This document shows, piece after piece, positions 18,659 through 27,580 of a stretch of 64,000 nucleotides of DNA (position 1 is its first letter; every line of letters starts with the position of its first letter). The DNA is from Pseudomonas putida (lineage in GTDB: Bacteria; Pseudomonadota; Gammaproteobacteria; Pseudomonadales; Pseudomonadaceae): NCBI RefSeq assembly GCF_016406145.1, contig NZ_CP066306.1:3100001-3164000 (forward strand), written 5' to 3'. The notes beneath the pieces were generated by a model. It had not been told where the DNA came from, did not search any database, and saw only the letters and a list, made by a program, of their open reading frames with translations. The translations under genes and the position numbers were made by a program.

Positions 18659-20212
18659 ATGCAGTTGATCGAACATTCCGACTCGCCCCGCTACGTCCGC
18701 CTGCACGACGACGATAACGTCGTGGTAGTGGTCAACGATGGTGGTCTGGGCGAAGGCGCGCGCTTCCCCGATGGCCTGACCCTTGTAGAAGCCGTGCCGC
18801 AGAGCCACAAAGTGGCCACCGTCCTCATCGCCAAAGGCGAGCCAGTGCGACGCTATGGGCAGATCATCGGTTACGCCCTGGAAGACCTGCGCCAGGGCAG
18901 CTGGGTGCAGGAGAGCCAACTGGCCATGCCCTCTGCCCCGGAACTGGACAGCCTGCCGCGCTGCGATGCCGTACCTGCGCCCCTGCCTGCGCTGGATGGC
19001 TTCACCTTCGAGGGCTACCGCAATGCTGACGGCACCGTCGGTACCCGCAACATCCTGGGCATCACCACCACCGTTCAGTGTGTGACAGGTGTGCTGGAAC
19101 ATGCAGTCAAGCGCATCCGCAGCGAATTGCTGCCCAAATACCCCAATGTCGATGACGTGGTCGCCCTCACCCACAGCTATGGCTGCGGCGTGGCGATCAA
19201 CGCCCGTGATGCCTATATCCCGATCCGCACCGTGCGCAACCTGGCACGTAACCCCAACTTGGGTGGCGAAGCGCTGGTCATCAGCCTGGGCTGCGAGAAA
19301 CTGCAGGCCGACCAGGTGATGCACGACAACGACCCCTCGGTTGACCTCACTGAGCCGTGGTTGTATCGCCTGCAGGATGCCAGCCTCGGCTTTTGCGAAA
19401 TGATCGAGCAGATCATGGGCTTGGCCGAGACGCGCTTGCAGAAGCTCGACAAGCGCCGCCGCGAAACCGTGCCGGCCAGTGAGCTGATCCTGGGCATGCA
19501 ATGCGGCGGCAGCGATGCATTCTCCGGTATCACTGCCAACCCGGCGCTGGGCTATGCGGCCGACCTGCTGGTGCGGGCCGGCGCCACCGTGCTGTTCTCG
19601 GAAGTGACCGAGGTGCGCGACGCCATCTACATGCTTACCTCCCGCGCCGAAAACCAGGCGGTCGCCGATGCGCTGGTACGCGAGATGGACTGGTACGACC
19701 GCTACCTGCAGCAAGGTGCGGCCGACCGCAGCGCCAACACCACGCCAGGCAACAAGAAAGGCGGCCTGTCCAATATCGTCGAAAAATCCCTAGGCTCGAT
19801 CGTCAAGTCCGGCAGTGGCGCCATCCAGGGCGTGCTCGGGCCGGGCGAGCGGGTAAACCGCAAGGGCCTGATCTTCTGCGCAACGCCCGCCAGCGACTTT
19901 GTCTGCGGCACCCTGCAGCTGGCGGCCGGGATGAACCTGCACGTATTCACCACTGGCCGCGGTACACCGTACGGCCTGGCCATGGCGCCGGTAGTCAAGG
20001 TGTGCACCCGTACCGAACTGGCCCAACGCTGGCCGGACCTGATCGACATCGACGCTGGGCGCATTGCCAGTGGCCGCTCAAGCATCGAGGAATTGGGCTG
20101 GGAGTTGTTCCACTACTACCTGGACGTGGCCAGCGGCCGCAAGCAGACCTGGGCAGAACAACACCGGCTGCACAATGACATCACCCTGTTCAATCCGGCG
20201 CCAATCACCTGA
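18659..20212 (+). CDS. garD: Galactarate dehydratase
   Basis: Iron-dependent dehydratase of the UxaA/GarD family that makes 5-keto-4-deoxyglucarate from galactarate. 517 residues, typical for GarD. An N-terminal SAF-like domain (about 1-100) carries the [13 protein letters not shown] segment, then the middle and C-terminal domains with [45 protein letters not shown] and the late [20 protein letters not shown] blocks that hold conserved Cys/His residues. Starts at an ATG after GGGCCCGAAC with weak SD. A glucarate dehydratase (GudD) gene is not in this window, so glucarate itself would need one elsewhere. Confidence 0.95.
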   Translation: MQLIEHSDSPRYVRLHDDDNVVVVVNDGGLGEGARFPDGLTLVEAVPQSHKVATVLIAKGEPVRRYGQIIGYALEDLRQGSWVQESQLAMPSAPELDSLPRCDAVPAPLPALDGFTFEGYRNADGTVGTRNILGITTTVQCVTGVLEHAVKRIRSELLPKYPNVDDVVALTHSYGCGVAINARDAYIPIRTVRNLARNPNLGGEALVISLGCEKLQADQVMHDNDPSVDLTEPWLYRLQDASLGFCEMIEQIMGLAETRLQKLDKRRRETVPASELILGMQCGGSDAFSGITANPALGYAADLLVRAGATVLFSEVTEVRDAIYMLTSRAENQAVADALVREMDWYDRYLQQGAADRSANTTPGNKKGGLSNIVEKSLGSIVKSGSGAIQGVLGPGERVNRKGLIFCATPASDFVCGTLQLAAGMNLHVFTTGRGTPYGLAMAPVVKVCTRTELAQRWPDLIDIDAGRIASGRSSIEELGWELFHYYLDVASGRKQTWAEQHRLHNDITLFNPAPIT

Positions 20213-20251
20213 TGGTTCGGCCTTGGCCGGTATTTCAATGGCACACGCCCG

Positions 20252-20283
20252 CCTGTAGTAGCTGGCTTGCCAGCTTCCACAGG
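20252..20283. repeat. Small REP-like hairpin between garD and the dehydrogenase
   Basis: AGCTGGC and GCCAGCT form a tight inner stem, flanked by CCTGT and ACAGG. The outer and inner words resemble the CCGGCTTGCCGG class of Pseudomonas REP seen at 21981. Confidence 0.5.
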
Positions 20284-20329
20284 TCATGCGACATCCACTG
20301 ATCAACCCTTCCACACACAGGAGCACACC

Positions 20330-21910
20330 ATGCCTGAGATTCTTGGCCACAACTTCATCGCCGGCCAGCGCAGCGCCGCTGGCGCGCAACGCCTGCAGAG
20401 CCTGGACGCCACCACTGGCGAGGCCCTGCCCTACAGCTTCGCCCAAGCCACCGAGGCCGAGGTGGACCAGGCAGCTCAAGCGGCGGCAGCGGCCTTTGCC
20501 GAATTCCGCCAGCTGGCCCCGGCACGTCGTGCCGAGTTCCTCGACGCCATTGCGGCGGAACTGGACGAGCTGGACGACGCCTTCGTCGCCGTTGTCTGCC
20601 GTGAAACCGCCCTGCCCGCCGGGCGCATCCAAGGTGAGCGTGGTCGCACCAGCGGCCAGATGCGCCTGTTCGCCCAGGTGCTGCGCCGTGGCGACTACCT
20701 CGGTGCACGCATCGACCTGGCCTTGCCCGAACGCCAGCCGCTGCCCCGCGTGGACTTGCGCCAGATGCGCATCGGCGTCGGTCCGGTCGCCGTGTTCGGC
20801 GCCAGCAACTTCCCGCTGGCCTTCTCCACCGCAGGCGGTGATACCGCTGCAGCCTTCGCCGCCGGTTGTCCGGTGGTGTTCAAGGCGCACAGCGGCCACA
20901 TGGCCACGGCCGACCTGGTCGGTGCGGCCATCGTCCGCGCTGCCGAACGCACCGGTATGCCCAAGGGCGTATTCAACATGGTGTTTGGCGGTGGCGTCGG
21001 TGAGTGGCTGGTCAAGCACCCGGCCATCCAGGCGGTCGGCTTCACCGGCTCGCTCAAGGGCGGGGACGCACTGTGCCGCATGGCCGCCGAACGCCCGCAA
21101 CCCATCCCGGTATTCGCCGAGATGTCCAGCATCAACCCAGTGATCATTCTGCCGGGCGCGCTTGCCAAGCTTGGCGACGCCATTGCCCGCGAGCTGGCCG
21201 GGTCCGTGTGCCTGGGTGCTGGCCAGTTCTGCACCAACCCAGGCCTGGTAATCGGCCTGCAATCGCCACAGTTCAGCCAGTTGCTCACCGACCTCGGCCA
21301 GCACCTGGACCAGCAAGCCGGCCAGACCCTGCTCAACGCCGGTGGCCTGCGCAGCTATGTGGGCGGCCTGGAGCACCTGCAGGCCCACGCTGGCATCGAA
21401 CACCTGGCAGGCCAACCTCAGGAAGGTAGCCAGGCGCGGGCACAACTGTTCAAGGCTGATGCCCGTTTGCTGGTGGACGCCGACCCGCTGCTGCAGGAAG
21501 AAGTGTTCGGCCCGACCACCGTTGCCGTTGAAGCTCAGGACAACGCGCAGCTGCGCGCCGCCCTGCTCGGCCTGCGCGGCCAGCTGACCGCTACGCTGAT
21601 CGGTGAGCCTGAAGACTTCGAAGCATTTGCCTGGCTGGTACCGCTGCTGGAAGAAAAGGTTGGCCGCATCCTGATCAATGGCTACCCGACCGGCGTGGAA
21701 GTGTGCGACGCCATGGTCCACGGCGGGCCTTACCCGGCCACCTCCGATGCCCGTGGTACGTCCGTCGGCACCCTGGCCATCGACCGCTTCCTGCGCCCGG
21801 TGTGCTACCAGAACTACCCGCAGTCGCTACTGCCTGAGGCACTGCGTGACAACAACCCGCTGGGCCTGCGCCGCCTGGTGAATGGGCAGTGGAGTGACGG
21901 GGCGATCTGA
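20330..21910 (+). CDS. Alpha-ketoglutarate semialdehyde dehydrogenase
   Basis: NAD(P)-dependent enzyme that oxidises 2,5-dioxopentanoate to 2-oxoglutarate, the last step of glucarate/galactarate breakdown. 526 residues of the aldehyde dehydrogenase superfamily, KGSADH subgroup. Catalytic Cys301 is in GAGQFCTNPG and the general base Glu264 in FAEMSSINP; FGASNFPLAFSTAGGDTAAAFAAGCPVVFKAH is the cofactor-binding segment. The start at 20330 is set by AGGAG seven bases upstream; the longer frame to 20267 runs through the REP-like hairpin. Followed by a strong terminator that ends the operon. Confidence 0.94.
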   Translation: MPEILGHNFIAGQRSAAGAQRLQSLDATTGEALPYSFAQATEAEVDQAAQAAAAAFAEFRQLAPARRAEFLDAIAAELDELDDAFVAVVCRETALPAGRIQGERGRTSGQMRLFAQVLRRGDYLGARIDLALPERQPLPRVDLRQMRIGVGPVAVFGASNFPLAFSTAGGDTAAAFAAGCPVVFKAHSGHMATADLVGAAIVRAAERTGMPKGVFNMVFGGGVGEWLVKHPAIQAVGFTGSLKGGDALCRMAAERPQPIPVFAEMSSINPVIILPGALAKLGDAIARELAGSVCLGAGQFCTNPGLVIGLQSPQFSQLLTDLGQHLDQQAGQTLLNAGGLRSYVGGLEHLQAHAGIEHLAGQPQEGSQARAQLFKADARLLVDADPLLQEEVFGPTTVAVEAQDNAQLRAALLGLRGQLTATLIGEPEDFEAFAWLVPLLEEKVGRILINGYPTGVEVCDAMVHGGPYPATSDARGTSVGTLAIDRFLRPVCYQNYPQSLLPEALRDNNPLGLRRLVNGQWSDGAI

Positions 21911-21925
21911 ATGCCCTGATCCGAT

Positions 21926-21956
21926 AAAAAGCCCCGCATTTGCGGGGCTTTCTTTT
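21926..21956 (+). terminator. Rho-independent terminator of the glucarate operon
   Basis: AAAGCCCCGCA pairs with TGCGGGGCTTT around a TTT loop, followed by TCTTTT. It is 16 bases after the dehydrogenase stop. Confidence 0.93.
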
Positions 21957-21978
21957 GAGTCTTGCATTGGATTTAGCG

Positions 21979-22071
21979 GCCCTGTCGCCGGCAAGCCGGC
22001 TCCCACTGGGTTTGCGCTGAGCTTGAGAGCAGCGAGATACCTGTGGGAGCCGGCTTGCCGGCGACAGGGCC
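21979..22071. repeat. Inverted REP pair
   Basis: CCTGTCGCCGGCAAGCCGGC at 21981 is repeated in inverse as GCCGGCTTGCCGGCGACAGG ending at 22068; the arms extend over TCCCAC/GTGGGA. This is a BIME-like pair lying between convergent transcripts of the dehydrogenase and gntR genes. Confidence 0.85.
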
Positions 22072-22081
22072 AGCACAGCCA

Positions 22082-22831
22082 TCAGACCCCTTGCGCCTCA
22101 GCCTCCGCATGCGCCTGACGCAACCGCTCACGGCTGTTGCTCAGGTGCATACGCATGGCCATCTTGGCCCCTTCGCTGTCGCTTCGGGCGATGGCTTCGT
22201 AGATCGCCTCGTGCTCATGCATCAAGCGGCTCATGTAGTGCGCCTGGTCATCATGCGCCAGACGCGCCGAGTTGAGCCGGGTACGCGGGATGATGCTGGT
22301 ACCAAGGTGGTTGATGATGTCGGCAAAGTAGTGATTGCCGCTGGCCTGGGCGATACGCAGGTGGAACTGGAAGTCCGCCGACACCGCATCAGTGGCATGG
22401 GCAGCACCCTCGTTGAGTTCGTCCAGCGCCGCACGCATGCCTGCCAGCTCTTCATCGCTGCGCCGTTGCGCCGCAAGGCCTGCCGACTCGATCTCCAGGG
22501 CGATGCGCAGCTCCAGTACCGCCAGCACCTCACGCAGCGTGACCACGGTGGCCGGGTCGATGCGAAAGCCCCCCGTGGCAGGCGTGTCCAGCACAAAGGT
22601 GCCGATGCCATGGCGGGTCTCGACCTGACCGGCGGCCTGCAGCCTCGAGATGGCCTCACGCACTACGGTGCGGCTGACGCCCTCCTCGGCCATGATCTGC
22701 GATTCGGTCGGCAACTTGTCGCCGCGCTTGAGCTGGCCGCTGCGAATACGCTCGGTCAGCACCGTGACCAGTTCCTGGGCCAGACTGCGCGGCTTGCGCC
22801 GGGTCTTTGCCTGTACCTGTTGCTCTGTCAT
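22082..22831 (-). CDS. FadR/GntR-family regulator (FCD domain) of the glucarate cluster
   Basis: Likely repressor of sugar-acid catabolism. 249 residues. Winged helix at about 15-85, with SLAQELVTVLTERIRSGQL, LPTESQIMAEEGVSRTVVREAISRL and the wing HGIGTFV. The FCD effector domain (about 105-240) includes DFQFHLRIA, MHEHEAIYEAI and MRMHLSNSRERL, which supply the conserved Asp/His metal or ligand residues. The start at 22831 (MTEQQ) has AAGGTG about 11 bases upstream; the upstream ATG at 22864 overlaps the putative operator and has no SD. Convergent with the catabolic operon. Probably autoregulated. Confidence 0.87.
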   Translation of the reverse strand: MTEQQVQAKTRRKPRSLAQELVTVLTERIRSGQLKRGDKLPTESQIMAEEGVSRTVVREAISRLQAAGQVETRHGIGTFVLDTPATGGFRIDPATVVTLREVLAVLELRIALEIESAGLAAQRRSDEELAGMRAALDELNEGAAHATDAVSADFQFHLRIAQASGNHYFADIINHLGTSIIPRTRLNSARLAHDDQAHYMSRLMHEHEAIYEAIARSDSEGAKMAMRMHLSNSRERLRQAHAEAEAQGV

Positions 22832-22876
22832 GCCCTGTTTTTCACCTTGAAAGACAGCCGTCATGATAGCGCAAGC

Positions 22877-22895
22877 AGTTGTACGATCACATACA
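22877..22895. promoter_or_regulatory. Putative GntR operator before the regulator gene
   Basis: AGTTGTACGATCACATACA, the second copy of the motif in front of kdgD. It contains TGTA-N8-TACA, a dyad of the kind bound by FadR-type dimers, and lies 46 bases before the regulator start. Confidence 0.55.
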
Positions 22896-23054
22896 CCAGA
22901 CGCGGTATTTATCAACACAACGTCCTCGGCATAGGGGGATGGCGGAAATAAGGATTGCGGCAGCGGACCTGCCCGCGAACAGGTCAGGACAGACGGCATC
23001 CATCTCGGTACTGTATAAGCATCGATTGGTCACTCCATGGAAGGAAAACCGCTG

Positions 23055-23705
23055 ATGAAAACCTTCGACCGCTGCCTGCTTTGCTGCGGGCTGATCACAC
23101 CGTTCTGGCTGCTGCTTGGCGTTTGGTTCACCGCCCAAGCATACCCGGGCTACGATCATCTGCAGCAGGCCATGAGCCAGCTCGGCGCGGAGGGTGCCCC
23201 AACCCAACGCTGGTCACCCCTGCTCAACAACTTCCCCCTCGCTGTGCTGTTTACCCTGTTCGCCTGGGGCCTGGCGCGGCGCTGGCGGGGCTCGAAGCTC
23301 GCCCTTGCCAGCGCCGCACTGGTACTGCTGCATGGGCTCGGCAGCGTGGGCACCGGCTTTTTTCCCTGCGATCAAGGCTGTGCGCCTGCGCACCCCTCCC
23401 TGTCTCAGCAACTGCATAACGTGTCCGGCTTGCTGATGTTTCTCTCGTTGACCCTGGCCAGTGCGCTTTGGGTATGGGCCGGCAAAGGCGTGGCCGGCTC
23501 GCGCGCGCTGGGGGCATTTTCACTGGCTTGTGTAGTGGCTGCGATAGCCAGTGCCACACTGATGGCCCAGGCGGCCCAGAACGGTCAGTTATTCGGCCTG
23601 TACCAACGCCTGAACTATACCGTCTCGGTGGTCTGGGTAGCCGGGCTTGCCCTCTACTGCCTGCGGCCGACGCTGGCAAATCGCCTGCGCATCGCCACCA
23701 CCTGA
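23055..23705 (+). CDS. DUF998 family integral membrane protein
   Basis: Function unknown. 216 residues with about six hydrophobic segments, starting LCCGLITPFWLLLGVWFTA, and the family's YPGYDHLQQAMSQLGAEGAP motif after TM1, which gives the DUF998 call, plus GTGFFPCDQGC in the middle. The start is put at 23055 because GAAGGA lies nine bases before it; an in-frame ATG at 23037 would add six polar residues. Divergent from the gntR gene. No partner gene is evident. Confidence 0.8.
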   Translation: MKTFDRCLLCCGLITPFWLLLGVWFTAQAYPGYDHLQQAMSQLGAEGAPTQRWSPLLNNFPLAVLFTLFAWGLARRWRGSKLALASAALVLLHGLGSVGTGFFPCDQGCAPAHPSLSQQLHNVSGLLMFLSLTLASALWVWAGKGVAGSRALGAFSLACVVAAIASATLMAQAAQNGQLFGLYQRLNYTVSVVWVAGLALYCLRPTLANRLRIATT

Positions 23706-23780
23706 CCTGCAACGTGCTGGCCCCCAGGCACTTGAAGCGAAGGCAAACTCCTTTTTCCTTCAGATGCTTAGGACAGCAAC

Positions 23781-24110
23781 ATGCGAGTATTTCTAGCAAT
23801 GGTGGCCGGCTGCTTGCTGGCCACGACTGCCTTCGGCGCCCAGGCCAGAGCGCTGAGCCAGAACGACCGCCATGTTTGTGGCTGGGGGTCGCAGATCGCC
23901 GCCGAGGCCCAGCAGGCCAAGCTTTCCGGTGTGACCTTGTATGCCACGCGCAAGAAACTACAAGTACGCCGGTTCGCCAAACCATGGATGCGCATGACCG
24001 CCTTCGGCATCACTGAACAGACCTACAATAGCCGCTCGCGGCTCAAGCCGGCAGCCATCAAGCAGACCTACTATGAGCAGTGCGTGCAGCATGCAGTTGC
24101 AAAGCGATAG
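23781..24110 (+). CDS. Small secreted hypothetical protein
   Basis: 109 residues with a signal peptide (about 1-24, hydrophobic core VFLAMVAGCLLATTAFG, cleavage near AQA-R). The mature part is basic with a conserved-looking HVCGWGSQIAAEAQQAKLSG segment and a second cysteine near the end (YYEQCVQHAVAKR), so a disulphide is possible. I do not recognise a family. It converges on the LysR gene at 24172. Confidence 0.65.
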   Translation: MRVFLAMVAGCLLATTAFGAQARALSQNDRHVCGWGSQIAAEAQQAKLSGVTLYATRKKLQVRRFAKPWMRMTAFGITEQTYNSRSRLKPAAIKQTYYEQCVQHAVAKR

Positions 24111-24171
24111 AATCTATATATATCAATAACTTATATAGTTCATTTAATGCTCTGTCTGGAACAGGCCAGCC

Positions 24172-25092
24172 CTAGCGCCGCCATGGCGGGCCCTCCTTGA
24201 ACTGATCCGTGACCCATGCCTTGAACGCCCCCAACGAGGCCGTGTTCAAGCGTGCCGATGGTCGCACCAGATAGATCCCGGCCGCCGCATCCAACTCCCA
24301 TTGCGCAAGTACCCGCAGCAGGCGACCGGCGGCCAGGTCCTCGCCCATCAACCAGTCACCGCCAGCGAGGATGCCCACGCCACGGCGCGCCGCCTCTAAC
24401 AGGGCTTCGTTGTCATTGCCGCGCAATGACCCACTGATCTTCACACTCACCTGATGGTTTCCACGGGTGAGCCGCCATTCAGGAAATGATCGTAAGCCAC
24501 TGAATCCCAAGCAATTATGTTTCGACAAGTCTTCTGGTTTTGCCGGTTCGCCCTGGCGCGCCAAGTAGTCCGGCGAGGCACAGAGGATGCGTACGTGGTC
24601 ACAAAGCTTGCTGGCCACCAGGCGGTTGTCGGCCAGTTCACCGATGCGTATGGCGGCATCAAAACCTTCCCCGACCAGGTCGACGAAGCGGTCGGCATAC
24701 TCGGCTTCCAGGGTCACCTGCGGATGGGCCAGGACAAAGTCCGCCAGCATGCCGCTCAACCAACGCCGTCCCATCGCCGCAGGTAGGGCCAGGCGCAGGC
24801 GCCCGCGCACCGACGCCGCACCCTCGGTGGCCTCCTGCTCTGCCTCTGTTATCAGCCGGCTGGCCTCGCGCACTCGCACCACCAGGCGTTCGCCCTCATC
24901 GGTGAAGCGCAGTTGCCGAGTGGTGCGTTCCACCAGGCGAATGCCAAGGCGCTGTTCCAGTGCGCTGAGGCGTTTGGACAGTACCGTGGGGTGGCGTGCC
25001 AACTGCCGGCCGGCGGCCGAGAAAGAGCCCTGCTCGTGCAGGGCCAGCAAGGTGGCGAGTTCATCGGCGCGGCGGCTGTCAAAGGCGTCCAT
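24172..25092 (-). CDS. LysR-family transcriptional regulator
   Basis: 306 residues. The N-terminal HTH (about 8-66) includes ALHEQGSFSAAGRQLARHPTVLSKRLSALEQRLGIRLVERTTRQLRFTDEG; the effector domain follows from about 92 with RLRLALPAAMGRRWLSGMLADFVLAHPQVTLEAEYADRFVDLVGEGFDAAIRIG, close to the CrgA/YafC-like subgroup. It is 24 bases downstream of the quinone oxidoreductase gene on the same strand, so the two likely form an operon and the regulator may control it. Confidence 0.9.
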   Translation of the reverse strand: MDAFDSRRADELATLLALHEQGSFSAAGRQLARHPTVLSKRLSALEQRLGIRLVERTTRQLRFTDEGERLVVRVREASRLITEAEQEATEGAASVRGRLRLALPAAMGRRWLSGMLADFVLAHPQVTLEAEYADRFVDLVGEGFDAAIRIGELADNRLVASKLCDHVRILCASPDYLARQGEPAKPEDLSKHNCLGFSGLRSFPEWRLTRGNHQVSVKISGSLRGNDNEALLEAARRGVGILAGGDWLMGEDLAAGRLLRVLAQWELDAAAGIYLVRPSARLNTASLGAFKAWVTDQFKEGPPWRR

Positions 25093-25116
25093 GGCAAGGC
25101 TCTGTGGCTGGGTCAG

Positions 25117-26091
25117 TCAGGTGGTGAGAATCAGCGCCCCTTCCGACAGCCCCTGCTCCAGGTCTTCGTGGGCCCTGGCTGCTTCGGCCAACGGATAGCG
25201 GCGCCATACCCGTGGCTGGATGCTACCTTCGGCGACCGCCGACAGCACGTCGCCTGCGCGCTGCTGGTACTCCTCCACTGTGCGGGTATGGGCGGCCAGC
25301 GATGGCCGGGTCACGTACAACGAGCCTTTAGCGTTGAGGGTGCCAACCTCGATCGCTGCCGGGGTGCCCGTGGTCGCCCCGAACGATACCAGCAGCCCAC
25401 GCAGGCGCAGGCTGTCCAGGGACGCTTGCAGCGAGACATTGCCGACACTGTCATACACCACATCGACCCCTTGGCCCCGGGTGAGTTCATGCACCTGACC
25501 AGCCAGCGTCGCAGCATCGAATACCAGCACATGGTGGCAACCCGCTGCCTGCGCGCGCGCCATGCTTTGTGGTCGGGATACCACGCCAATCACCGTTGCG
25601 CCCAGGTGCCGCGCCCACGGTACCATCAACTGGCCGAGCGCACCGGCGGCGCCATAAAGCAGTATCTGGGTGCCGGGCCCGACCGGGTAAGTCGTCTTGA
25701 GCAGGTATTGTGCGGTGATCCCCTTGAACAGGATGGCAGCGGCAGCTTCATCGCTTACCTCGTCCGGCAGATGCACCAGACGCTCGGCAGGATACAACCG
25801 GGCGCTCGCATAGCCGCCCACAGGGCCTGTGGCATAACCGACACGGTCGCCGACCTGAACATTGTGTACACCCTCACCCGTCGCGACGACGCGCCCGGCA
25901 CCTTCCAGGCCTAGCCCCGATGGCAGTAGCAGCGGTGCACCGCCTTGACGCTGCAGCACATCCAGCGGATTGACGCCTATGGCAGTTTGCTCCAGCCAGA
26001 CCTCGCCAGGCCCTGGCCGTTGGATTTGCAGGGGCTGCAGGCGCATGACGTCAGTAGCGCCGGTAGCGCTCAACACAATTTGGGTCGTCAT
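25117..26091 (-). CDS. NADPH:quinone oxidoreductase-like zinc-independent dehydrogenase
   Basis: Medium-chain dehydrogenase/reductase of the QOR group, which reduces quinones or enals with NADPH. 324 residues. Catalytic-domain segments GVNPLDVLQRQGG and GLEGAGRVVATGEGV, then the nucleotide-binding AAGALG motif (YGAAGALGQLMVPWARHLGATVIGVVSR). No structural zinc cysteines and no GHE motif, supporting the zinc-independent group. Substrate not predictable. Confidence 0.89.
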   Translation of the reverse strand: MTTQIVLSATGATDVMRLQPLQIQRPGPGEVWLEQTAIGVNPLDVLQRQGGAPLLLPSGLGLEGAGRVVATGEGVHNVQVGDRVGYATGPVGGYASARLYPAERLVHLPDEVSDEAAAAILFKGITAQYLLKTTYPVGPGTQILLYGAAGALGQLMVPWARHLGATVIGVVSRPQSMARAQAAGCHHVLVFDAATLAGQVHELTRGQGVDVVYDSVGNVSLQASLDSLRLRGLLVSFGATTGTPAAIEVGTLNAKGSLYVTRPSLAAHTRTVEEYQQRAGDVLSAVAEGSIQPRVWRRYPLAEAARAHEDLEQGLSEGALILTT

Positions 26092-26158
26092 GTTCGATTC
26101 CTTGAGGGAGTGGAAGACCGACTCAGGCTAATTAGTCGGCAGGAATCGAACAATCGGC

Positions 26159-26185
26159 TTGGGTGCAGATGATTCCTGCACCCAA
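26159..26185 (-). terminator. Hairpin downstream of the YeeE/YedE gene
   Basis: TTGGGTGCA pairs with TGCACCCAA around a 9-base loop. It lies 16 bases after the transporter stop. The T-tract is weak. Confidence 0.5.
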
Positions 26186-26200
26186 TGAAGCAAAGTGTTT

Positions 26201-27415
26201 TCAGCAGCCCGTCAACACCGCTGGCCGGCGCTCACCGGCAAAGAACAATGGGCGCAGACGCACGCCAATGATGTTTCCGGTGTAGGCGGCAACCAGCCAT
26301 AGCCAGCCATGCACGCTACCCGAAGCGATGCCGCTGAAGTAGGCGCCAATGTTGCAGCCATAGGCCAGGCGCGAACCGTAGCCCAGCAGCAGGCCACCGA
26401 TCACTGCGGCTACCAGCGAGCGAAGCGGGATGTTCAGGCTCGGGGCAAAACGCCCCGCCAGGCCAGCCGCCAGCAGCGCCCCCAGCACGATGCCAAGGTC
26501 CATGACGGTGGTCACGTCTTGCCACAACGGCGCTGCCAGCGCCTTGGCGTTGGCCGGCGCCTGCCAGAACACCCAGCTGCCGACGTCTACACCCAGGCTG
26601 GAGAGAGTCTTGGCGCCCCACAGGGCAAATGCGGAGGTAATGCCCCACGGGCGCCCGGCCAAGGCCAAGGTGGCGTAGTTCAGCAAGGCCAGGGCAATAG
26701 CGCCCCACAGCAACGGCCATGGGCCACGCATGAAGCGTCGCAGGCCCTGGTGTTCACTGCTCACGGGGGCTTCCAGAGCGCCATGGCGGCGCTTTTCCAG
26801 TACCACCGTGGCCCAGGCGATCAGCGCGAACACCGCCACGCTGGCCAGCAGCGCCGGCGCTACCCCCCAGGCCTGGACGATCGAGGTAGCCGGCAACGAT
26901 GGCAAGGCGAACCACCAGTCGGCATGGTGCGTGGCAGTAACCGAGCCGATGATGAAGAACAGCAGCGTCACCAGCATTCTGGCGTTGCCCCCGCCGACGG
27001 TGAACAGCGTGCCCGAGGCACAACCGCCGCCCAGTTGCATGCCGATACCGAAGATAAACGCGCCAAACACCACAGAAACCCCGGCTGGCGCCACCAGCCC
27101 GGTCACCGGGTTACCAAACAGGCTGCCAGCCGACAACGCCGGGAAGAACAGCAGCACGGCCAGGGTCAGCATGACCATCTGCGCACGCAGGCCGGCGCCT
27201 CGCCGTTCGTTGATGAATACGCGCCAGGCCGAGGTGAAACCGAACGCTGCGTGGTAAAGCGTCAGCCCCAGAGCGGCGCCGAGGATCAGCAGCAGTACCT
27301 GCTTGAAACCGGCGTTGAGGTTTAGGAACCAGGCACCAGCCAGCAGCAGGGCCAAGGCAATCAAGGGGGCGCCCAGGCGGCGCGGTTCGGGTGTTGCGGT
27401 TGCGGAAAGACCCAT
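26201..27415 (-). CDS. YeeE/YedE-family sulfur-compound transporter (TsuA-like)
   Basis: Inner-membrane protein likely to import thiosulfate or a related sulfur anion. 404 residues and about ten hydrophobic segments arranged as two repeats, each with the family's cysteine motif: GIGMQLGGGCASGTLFTVGGGN in the first half and GYGSRLAYGCNIGAYFSGIASGS in the second. In TsuA such cysteines relay thiosulfate. The start is placed at 27415 (MGLSATAT) rather than 27472, since the upstream part is polar and the first helix follows soon after. No TsuB/TusA-like partner lies beside it. Confidence 0.84.
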   Translation of the reverse strand: MGLSATATPEPRRLGAPLIALALLLAGAWFLNLNAGFKQVLLLILGAALGLTLYHAAFGFTSAWRVFINERRGAGLRAQMVMLTLAVLLFFPALSAGSLFGNPVTGLVAPAGVSVVFGAFIFGIGMQLGGGCASGTLFTVGGGNARMLVTLLFFIIGSVTATHHADWWFALPSLPATSIVQAWGVAPALLASVAVFALIAWATVVLEKRRHGALEAPVSSEHQGLRRFMRGPWPLLWGAIALALLNYATLALAGRPWGITSAFALWGAKTLSSLGVDVGSWVFWQAPANAKALAAPLWQDVTTVMDLGIVLGALLAAGLAGRFAPSLNIPLRSLVAAVIGGLLLGYGSRLAYGCNIGAYFSGIASGSVHGWLWLVAAYTGNIIGVRLRPLFFAGERRPAVLTGC

Positions 27416-27580
27416 CGGAATGCTCGGATTACTGTAAAACGGGGGGCGATTATAGCGCCGGGGTTCGATCAATGCTGCTTTGGATGGTTTTCATCTGTGG
27501 CAGGGGGCTGCCCGCTCAGCAGTGCGCACATCTGTTAGGCTGATACGAAGCCCCAAAAAGCCACCCTGGCCATTCGCACC

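Noticed and set aside
20078..21721. 547-residue minus-strand frame over the dehydrogenase gene
   Set aside because: Antisense to the alpha-ketoglutarate semialdehyde dehydrogenase gene with conserved Cys301 and Glu264; low-complexity mirror sequence.
22832..22999. N-terminal extension of the GntR regulator to 22999
   Set aside because: The extension lacks a ribosome binding site, is unlike the family's start and would cover the putative operator.
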